Of a DNA stretch of 64,000 nucleotides, positions 58,288-64,000 are shown piece after piece. Position 1 is the first letter of the stretch. Each line of letters opens with the position of its first letter. This stretch comes from Candidatus Omnitrophota bacterium (lineage in GTDB: Bacteria > Hinthialibacterota > Hinthialibacteria > Hinthialibacterales > JAKPRU01). The position numbers were made by a program, and so were the translations under genes. The stretch covers positions 54,716 through 118,715 of the forward strand of contig JAKQSI010000034.1 in NCBI GenBank assembly GCA_029570205.1, in the 5' to 3' direction. The notes under the pieces are model-generated. The model saw only the letters and a program-made list of their open reading frames with translations. It had not been told where the DNA came from and ran no database searches.

Positions 58288-60132
58288 ATGCGCAATAGAA
58301 TGTATTGTTCGCTTGTTGTGATAGTCTGCATCCCCGTTCGGACCTCCGTGGTATATAGCGCTGAATCTATTGAGCCGTTTACTTACCTGATGGACACGGG
58401 CGTGTGTGTCGCCCTGCCGGGAGGCCCGGAGATCACTTCGCTTGTCCCCTCTTGGGCAATTATTCCCGAGGAGACAATCGAGCATGAGTTCGCGGGCGAT
58501 GTCGCATTAATAAACGATAAAATCGGTGTACTGGTTCATGCGGACGGGAAGGTGATTCAGCTTTATTCACGATCCGGTAATGTGTTCATGGATCGAGCTA
58601 CGCTTTCCTTTGCGGAGATTGCTGGGTCCTCCGATAGTCTGAAAGTACAGATTGTGGAGAATTCAAGGAACCGAATAGAGTTGGGCCTGATCTCTCAAGA
58701 AGAGAAGTGGGCTGTTCCTATATTCTCTTTGGATATCGAAGTAGGGCGACCATACCTGCATATTCGTAACGGGCACCGTACGCTGACGTCACATCTTCAT
58801 CATGACGCACAATATGCTCTCCTGCCGGATTTTTTCGCGGATGATATTGTAGTCAACCCAAGATGTGTGGCCCCCGACAAGGCGGCGCTTCCCAGCGAGA
58901 ATTTCCTCGTGGATCTATCGGGAGACGGAAATTCAATTCTAATGTGTGTCTGGAAAGACAGCCAAGAGGATATAATGGTTCACTTTGCGGAAGCCGGTGA
59001 ACGCCGACAGATTACACAGGCTGATTTGGACTGTCCGGAGGAAGGCGAATTCTGGATTGCGCTCCTGGAACACTCCGGAATCTGGCATAGACGGGACATT
59101 ACCCAGGACGATGCGGGGAAGGTAATTCCTCTTGAGTGGAACGTTCCCTTTCCGGCGCAGTGGCGCGTGGATTGGCAATGCGCAAACGGATTGACCGACA
59201 GTTGGGAAATGGTAACCGAGAGTCCGGACGGATCGTTCAAGAAACACCGGTGGCTTGGTACGGCGGAGGTGGTTGGAACGGGAGACTGGATGGATCGCGG
59301 AACCCGGCGGCGGTGGACAACGGTACTGGGTTGGTTCTGGTATCCCTGCTGGGTTGACCTTACCGGGAAAGGCTACTTGCAGCCCCCGGCACGAAAAGTA
59401 ATCCGGTTTGACGGTCCGGCGTTAATTTATCCGATCAATCGGATTCAGGAAACGCCATTGGACTGTTATACAGTAGTAGACATTGTGCGTAATACCCTCG
59501 GAGTGGGGCCGTGCGAATATATTCTTGATGTGGAGGGACAGGCACAGAACTTTCACGGTATAGCGACCTGTACTGCACGAGACATATTGAATGAGATTTA
59601 TGCCGAGAAACGTCAGCGGGAATGCCGGGAAGAGATCGATCAGGCTCTAGATGATGTCCTTGCGTTTATGAAACATATTCGCCGCCGAATCGAGGAGTAT
59701 GTGCAATTTGCGCGCGAGACGAAATCCTTTGTCGAAGAACAGAAAAGAAATTATCCGAACTGTGAGTCTCAACTCGGCGAAATTGCCGCACTGATCGGAG
59801 CGGTTGAAGGGAACTATGAACGACGCAAAGCGAGAATCGGGACGCCGGAATATGCCGAAGACCTTGTGCGGCGATTTCGTACGGAGGTGAGGGATTACGA
59901 GGGGGATGATGCCCTCGCAAAGTGCAAGGAGATCACGAACGCGATTGTTCAGGTGGGAGATAATCAGGATGAGTTAGTCGGCGAATCGCGAATGGCCGTC
60001 AAATTGCTGCGCCAGAAGATTGGGTTGATGGCCGTTTTGCATCCGGAAATCGGCGACCTCGCGGCGGAGATTCGCAATCGTACTCAGGCTATTCTTCGTA
60101 ATCCGGCGAGCTATGAAGCCCCCCGGCACTAA
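58288..60132 (+). CDS. Secreted protein of unrecognised family, paralogue B
   Basis: 614 residues from the ATG at 58288, chosen for AGGAGG about 11 bases upstream and for the signal peptide (YCSLVVIVCIPVRTSVVYSA); an earlier ATG at 58231 is possible. Motifs shared with paralogue A are LLPDFFADDIV, LPSENFLVDLSGDGNSILMC, FWIALLEHSGIWHRR, FPAQWRVDW, and IYPINRIQETPLDCYTVVDI with VRNTLGVGPCEYILD. The middle (about 300-370) has a tryptophan-rich insert (TVLGWFWYPCWVDLTGKG) missing from A. The C-terminal third is helical. The Trp-rich, beta-dominated body suggests glycan binding or hydrolysis. No catalytic residues assigned. Confidence 0.68.
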   Translation: MRNRMYCSLVVIVCIPVRTSVVYSAESIEPFTYLMDTGVCVALPGGPEITSLVPSWAIIPEETIEHEFAGDVALINDKIGVLVHADGKVIQLYSRSGNVFMDRATLSFAEIAGSSDSLKVQIVENSRNRIELGLISQEEKWAVPIFSLDIEVGRPYLHIRNGHRTLTSHLHHDAQYALLPDFFADDIVVNPRCVAPDKAALPSENFLVDLSGDGNSILMCVWKDSQEDIMVHFAEAGERRQITQADLDCPEEGEFWIALLEHSGIWHRRDITQDDAGKVIPLEWNVPFPAQWRVDWQCANGLTDSWEMVTESPDGSFKKHRWLGTAEVVGTGDWMDRGTRRRWTTVLGWFWYPCWVDLTGKGYLQPPARKVIRFDGPALIYPINRIQETPLDCYTVVDIVRNTLGVGPCEYILDVEGQAQNFHGIATCTARDILNEIYAEKRQRECREEIDQALDDVLAFMKHIRRRIEEYVQFARETKSFVEEQKRNYPNCESQLGEIAALIGAVEGNYERRKARIGTPEYAEDLVRRFRTEVRDYEGDDALAKCKEITNAIVQVGDNQDELVGESRMAVKLLRQKIGLMAVLHPEIGDLAAEIRNRTQAILRNPASYEAPRH

Positions 60133-60159
60133 CTACATTGCGATACGAAAGGAATATCA

Positions 60160-60999
60160 ATGCCACGAACCCTTCATTACATTATCCCGTTGTGCATGTC
60201 CATGCTGTTTCTGGCCTGTGGCGCTTCAAAGGAGGCGCAGAAACCCGCCGAGATCGTTACAGGCACGGGTATCGCTATGATCGAAATCCCCGCCGGAGAG
60301 TACTATATGGGAGACCCGAAGATGAGGGATGACGAGGGTCCGACGCGGAGAATCACCGTCCATGCGTTTTACATGGACAAGTATGAAGTAACGCAGCGTT
60401 CCTATGAAGAACTGACGGGCAATAACCCTTCAAAATGGAAAGAGCCGGATCGTCCGGTCGAAAGGGTGAGCTGGGCCGCAGCGATTCAGTACTGCAATGT
60501 CCGCTCGCTGAGGGAAGGATTTCAATCCTGCTATACCCTTGATCCTCCGACTTGCGATTTTGCTGCAAACGGCTACCGCCTTCCGACGGAGGCCGAATGG
60601 GAATATGCGTGTCGCGCAGGGAGCGTCGAGGATTATTCCTTTGGTGACGATGCTCAGAAGCTTCCCCTGTATGCATGGTTCAAGGACAACTCGAACGAAA
60701 CAACACACCCGGTGGGCCAAAAACTCCCGAACCCGTGGGGGTTATTCGACATGCACGGGAATGTGTGGGAATGGTGCAACGACTATTACATTGAGCGCTA
60801 CCTGCCGATGGACAGCCCAATCGATCCGGAGGGTCCGACCGCAGGCGAGAAACGTGTATTGCGCGGCGGCGGGTGGAACAGCCCGGCGGAGGATTGTCGT
60901 TCGGCCTCCCGTCATGCAGAATCTCCGGCATTGGCGGACGTGTGTTTCGGCTATGAGGCTTACGGTTTCCGGTGTGTCCGAAAAGCGGAAGTGAAGTAA
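60160..60999 (+). CDS. SUMF1/formylglycine-generating-enzyme-like lipoprotein
   Basis: 279 residues. A lipoprotein signal with lipobox cysteine (SMLFLACGAS) is followed by a C-type-lectin-like FGE-sulfatase domain: IAMIEIPAGEYYMGDPKM, DKYEVTQRSYEEL, YRLPTEAEWEYACRAGS, PWGLFDMHGNVWEWCNDYY, RVLRGGGWNSPAEDCRSASR, GFRCVRK. True FGE uses two cysteines in the RGGS-region; here the first is serine (WNS) and only the second remains (EDC), as in many non-FGE members. So it probably binds or modifies something else at the outer membrane or periplasm. No sulfatase gene is nearby. It follows paralogue B after 27 bases. Confidence 0.85.
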   Translation: MPRTLHYIIPLCMSMLFLACGASKEAQKPAEIVTGTGIAMIEIPAGEYYMGDPKMRDDEGPTRRITVHAFYMDKYEVTQRSYEELTGNNPSKWKEPDRPVERVSWAAAIQYCNVRSLREGFQSCYTLDPPTCDFAANGYRLPTEAEWEYACRAGSVEDYSFGDDAQKLPLYAWFKDNSNETTHPVGQKLPNPWGLFDMHGNVWEWCNDYYIERYLPMDSPIDPEGPTAGEKRVLRGGGWNSPAEDCRSASRHAESPALADVCFGYEAYGFRCVRKAEVK

Positions 61000-61035
61000 T
61001 GTTCTTGTCTGATTAGAGCGTTGGTACGGCATGAA

Positions 61036-63900
61036 ATGCGAAATGCCCCGGCTTCATACATTCTTATTCCCATGATTCTTGCCGGTATTCCAATGCACAC
61101 CATGGGATCTCCAGCTCACCCATGCCTGTTCTTCTTGCAGAACGATCTACCTGCGATTCGCGCAAGAGCGGCTCGTACTGATCGGCCGGAATACCACCTG
61201 ATTGCAGATCGGATCATCCTGTCCGCTTCCGAATTGCTGAGTAGAGATATTCCCATCTACTCGACGCCCGGAGATTGGCCTCACCGCTATACCTGTGACG
61301 GGATCGGAGACGGTAATGACGATTACACGGACGGGTGCGGCGGATTCTTACTGTTTCAGGAAACACGTCCCGAGAGCCATATTTGCCCGCGATGCGGAAA
61401 ACTGTACCAGGGATCGCCATACAACGAGGCGTGGATCAGCCTTTACAATGATCAGGTCGCCACACACCTGCGTAATCTGGGGATGGCTTATTTGCTGACG
61501 GATGAGATCAGGTATGCAGAAAAGGCTGCCGAGATGTTCCGTCGGTATGCGCGGTTGTATCCCGCTCTGCCGTTGCACGACATCTACGGCGGACAACGAC
61601 ATACCGCGGCCCGGCTGTACGCACAAACATTGGATGAGGCTATTTGGGTATTGGAGATGCTGTGGGGGCTTGATGCGGTGTATGACTCGCCCGCATTTTC
61701 AGAAGAGGATCGACAAGTAGTCGAGTCGAATCTTCTTTGTCCGATTCTGGCAACACTCAGTCGAACGGACATCGGTTTCGGCAATTACCAGGCCTGGGTA
61801 ACTTCTGCCATCGGCGCTCTCGGTTACTTCGTTGGCGATGAGAATGCAATTCGGCAGGCCCTGGCTGGGCCGCTCGGCTATAACGAGACTCTTGAACATG
61901 GCTACGGCGAGGATGGTTTCAGCCTGGAAGGCTCGGTTGGTTATCACTATTACGGGCTGACCGGGCTGCTCTATCTTGGAAAAATCGCCGCGACAAACGG
62001 GGATACGCTGTGGAATGAGCGAATTCGACAGGTGTTATTCGCTCCGCTTTATTACATGGAACCGGATGGCTCGTTTCCCACTATGAACGATGCAGGCCCT
62101 GCGCACCTCGGTTCGTATATCCGCCTGTTCGAGGTTGCCAACACCCTGTCGGCGGATCCGCTTATCGACCGGATTCTGACACTGTACTACAACGACCTGG
62201 GATATTCCCGAAGTCATTATTCCGCGCTTTTTTCCGGCGCGGATTTCGATCCGTCCACAGGTGTCATTGATTTGGGGGATGTTTCATCGCCGTCCGGTAT
62301 TGCGGTGTTGCGGGGCGATGGTGAGGAAATGCCGTTGATGGTAATGATGGACCATGATGTCCATGGAGGCCGGCATGGGCATTACGATAAGCTGAATATC
62401 ATCCTGTATGGGCAGGGAAGGGAGCTGATCCCGGACTTGGGAACAGGCTCCTATGTCTCCAACCTGCTGGATGGCTGGCTCCGGAGAACGGTTGCACACA
62501 ATACGGTAGTCACAGGCGAGTTGGGGCAGGACTCAGGTAATGAAGCGATCAGCCCCCTCTCGTTTTCGCGAATGGAATTCTCTTCTGTTCAGGTGGTTTC
62601 CTCAAAGGCCGATGCGGGAGTGTATCCCGGCGAAGCGCAGGTGGAGCGAACAATTATTAAAGTAGAGGATGATTATCTGTTGATAATGGATCGGATCGAG
62701 AACGCCGTGCCGCCCGTTGATATTGTGTGGCATTCGCTCGGGCAATTCGAATGTCCGGCAGAATTCCCGGTCCACGAATCCGATTATTTGCAGAGGTGGA
62801 GTTGTTCGGGTAGCGGCTACCAATACCTTGTTCCGCCGTCTCTATATTCCGGACGGACAGCGGAGGATGTGTTGGAGATTCCGCTCCTGTCTTCGTTGTC
62901 ACAGATTGTCTGGCGCTTACCGCTTTCGCTTTCGGACAATATGGAGGACCTGACGCTATGGGACGGTGAATGCAGTCTCTCCGAGCGCCATACGCAGGGA
63001 GCCTCTTCTATCCGTTTCCTGGCAGTTCCTGACTGGACCGTTTCTATCGGGAAGGACATCTCTCATTTCGATATGGATCTTTCCTCGCTTGACATGCTTG
63101 GGTTCGACTATTTTCTTGACGGGGGGCAGGGGAATGAGTTCTGGGTAGTCATTCAGCATTTGCCGCAGTACAACCGAGCGGCCTGGAAGATCAACGATCT
63201 TTCGTCGGGGGTGTGGCATCATGCAGAAATTGACCTTGGTCGTCCCGATCTGATTCTGGGCGGGGCAGATCGACGGACACGGGTAGATTTCCTGGTCTCG
63301 GCGGCGGGAAACCCCGAAGATTCCTTTTTTGTGTACCTGGACAATCTTGTAGCCGAATCGGATGGAGTGCCGGAAGCCGCTCTGATGACGGGGCTGGCTG
63401 CGACCGTCATGGCGGATCCATTTGCGTCATTACTTCTTACGGATGGCCCGGGTGTTCGCTCGGATGAACGTCATGGGGTTCTCCTGGTGCGGGGGAGCGA
63501 TCCTGATGTTGCGGTTTTCACTATGCTGGAGGCATACCAACGATCTCCGAGGTGGATTTTCTCTACCGATTCCGACGAAATCATTTCCGCACGGTCAGGG
63601 GACACGGAGGATGTAGTTCAGATTGAGCCGGACCGGCGTTCGTACTTTCATGGGAGGACTATAGGCGGCGCACCGAGCCGGATTGTGTTGTTCAATGGTC
63701 AATCCGCCGAACTCGGGCCTGTGGCGGTGTCTTCTCCCGTGCCGTTCGATTTAGAATTGCAGGTCTCGTATTTCCTTTGGGGCGGTTATAGTATTTCATA
63801 TCGAACCGGTTCATTGGGGGATCGATTCTACTTGCGGTTAAAAGATGGTGGTCCCCATGATATACTAATCCAAACCATATATAGTAGGCATGTGGCTTGA
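61036..63900 (+). CDS. Heparinase II/III-like polysaccharide lyase
   Basis: 954 residues from ATG 61036. A signal peptide (ASYILIPMILAGIPMHTMGS) precedes an (alpha/alpha) toroid with an alginate-lyase-like region: AYLLTDEIRYAEKAAEMFRR, GGQRHTAARLYAQTLDEAIW, GNYQAWVTSAIGALGYFVGD. The heparinase II/III beta domain contains GGRHGHYDKLNIILYGQGRE then LIPDLGTGSY. These are the residues that surround catalytic His/Tyr in PL families. A C-terminal beta-sandwich (about 640-790, DMLGFDYFLDGGQGNEFWVV) looks like a carbohydrate-binding module. It should cleave an acidic polysaccharide by beta-elimination outside the cell. It is the last gene of the secreted cluster. Confidence 0.82.
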   Translation: MRNAPASYILIPMILAGIPMHTMGSPAHPCLFFLQNDLPAIRARAARTDRPEYHLIADRIILSASELLSRDIPIYSTPGDWPHRYTCDGIGDGNDDYTDGCGGFLLFQETRPESHICPRCGKLYQGSPYNEAWISLYNDQVATHLRNLGMAYLLTDEIRYAEKAAEMFRRYARLYPALPLHDIYGGQRHTAARLYAQTLDEAIWVLEMLWGLDAVYDSPAFSEEDRQVVESNLLCPILATLSRTDIGFGNYQAWVTSAIGALGYFVGDENAIRQALAGPLGYNETLEHGYGEDGFSLEGSVGYHYYGLTGLLYLGKIAATNGDTLWNERIRQVLFAPLYYMEPDGSFPTMNDAGPAHLGSYIRLFEVANTLSADPLIDRILTLYYNDLGYSRSHYSALFSGADFDPSTGVIDLGDVSSPSGIAVLRGDGEEMPLMVMMDHDVHGGRHGHYDKLNIILYGQGRELIPDLGTGSYVSNLLDGWLRRTVAHNTVVTGELGQDSGNEAISPLSFSRMEFSSVQVVSSKADAGVYPGEAQVERTIIKVEDDYLLIMDRIENAVPPVDIVWHSLGQFECPAEFPVHESDYLQRWSCSGSGYQYLVPPSLYSGRTAEDVLEIPLLSSLSQIVWRLPLSLSDNMEDLTLWDGECSLSERHTQGASSIRFLAVPDWTVSIGKDISHFDMDLSSLDMLGFDYFLDGGQGNEFWVVIQHLPQYNRAAWKINDLSSGVWHHAEIDLGRPDLILGGADRRTRVDFLVSAAGNPEDSFFVYLDNLVAESDGVPEAALMTGLAATVMADPFASLLLTDGPGVRSDERHGVLLVRGSDPDVAVFTMLEAYQRSPRWIFSTDSDEIISARSGDTEDVVQIEPDRRSYFHGRTIGGAPSRIVLFNGQSAELGPVAVSSPVPFDLELQVSYFLWGGYSISYRTGSLGDRFYLRLKDGGPHDILIQTIYSRHVA

Positions 63901-63932
63901 CTAACGAATGGATTCGGGTAGAATGTGTAATT

Positions 63933-64000
63933 ATGACAAAATCGGATGCACGTTCGCTGAGTCAAGAGAGTCAAGAGGACCTTCGGATGCGGGTGGTGCG
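63933..64000 (+). CDS. IS630-like transposase, 5' end only
   Basis: The 22 visible codons read MTKSDARSLSQESQEDLRMR and two valines, then the window ends. This matches the start of IS630-family transposases (KxDARxLSxEAQExLRxRVV), which lead into a helix-turn-helix. The DDE domain lies outside the window. No ribosome site or terminal repeat could be confirmed in the preceding 30 bases. Confidence 0.6.
   Translation, partial: MTKSDARSLSQESQEDLRMRVV

Noticed and set aside
1..64000. CRISPR arrays, tRNA and rRNA genes
   Set aside because: I looked for regularly spaced direct repeats and for tRNA T-loop words followed by acceptor pairing and found none; a tRNA scan program could still find a degenerate one.

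Overview
The window looks like chromosome from an uncultured, diderm, carbohydrate-degrading bacterium. Outer-membrane and LPS genes (a short lpxD, a heptosyltransferase, an O-antigen-ligase-like protein) show a Gram-negative envelope. Many long proteins carry Sec, Tat or lipoprotein signals, including a sialidase, a heparinase-like lyase, a Gfo/Idh/MocA oxidoreductase, beta-propellers and a dockerin-like protein. That mix resembles Planctomycetes/Verrucomicrobia-type or Sumerlaeota/Hydrogenedentes-type genomes. This placement is inference from gene content only; there is no rRNA or tRNA gene in the window. Start codons include GTG and TTG.

Layout. 0-2.5 kb: envelope glycan membrane proteins on the minus strand, the first cut by the window edge. 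2.6-3.1 kb: an intact RelE/ParE-type toxin-antitoxin pair. 3.1-6 kb: a radical SAM protein convergent with a tandem class III cyclase-like protein. 6-11 kb: an orphan oligopeptide ABC ATPase, pheS-pheT and an RsbW-like anti-sigma kinase. 11.5-18.7 kb: a DUF3748 propeller, a DUF624-like/BatA-like pair, a dockerin-like secreted protein and a heptosyltransferase. 18.7-26 kb: an accessory island holding a decayed toxin-antitoxin pair, a fucose/arabinose isomerase-like gene, HicB-like debris and a three-gene HerA ATPase - NurA nuclease - DNA methyltransferase operon. 26-32.3 kb: lpxD and the overlapping operon radical SAM/DUF2344 - rng - murQ. 32.6-36 kb: an AAA ATPase followed by a helicase-associated-domain/WYL-like protein. 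36-39.1 kb: two secreted glycan-related genes. 39.4-43.5 kb: a STAS protein, a T-box-controlled thrS without a TGS domain, and a Tat-exported oxidoreductase. 43.6-49.2 kb: a MAF/CgeB-like glycosyltransferase, a lipoprotein gene interrupted by a deleted IS1380-like element, and an NtrB/NtrC-like two-component pair. 49.3-53 kb: etfB-etfA-acyl-CoA dehydrogenase. 53-64 kb: secreted proteins for polysaccharide use, including two tandem paralogues of a family I do not recognise, a SUMF1-like lipoprotein and a heparinase-like lyase. The start of an IS630-like transposase lies at the right edge.

The strongest candidate for a little-described system is HerA-NurA-methyltransferase (21.17-25.74 kb). All three genes overlap or nearly touch, and degraded toxin-antitoxin pieces flank them, as expected of a defence island. 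Second-tier candidates are the AAA ATPase plus helicase-associated/WYL-like pair (32.6-36.0 kb), the tandem cyclase whose two halves have lost complementary catalytic residues, and the 55.7-63.9 kb secreted cluster with the paralogous pair.

All calls come from reading the sequence. No database search or fold calculation was run, and single-base positions of small sites may be off by one.
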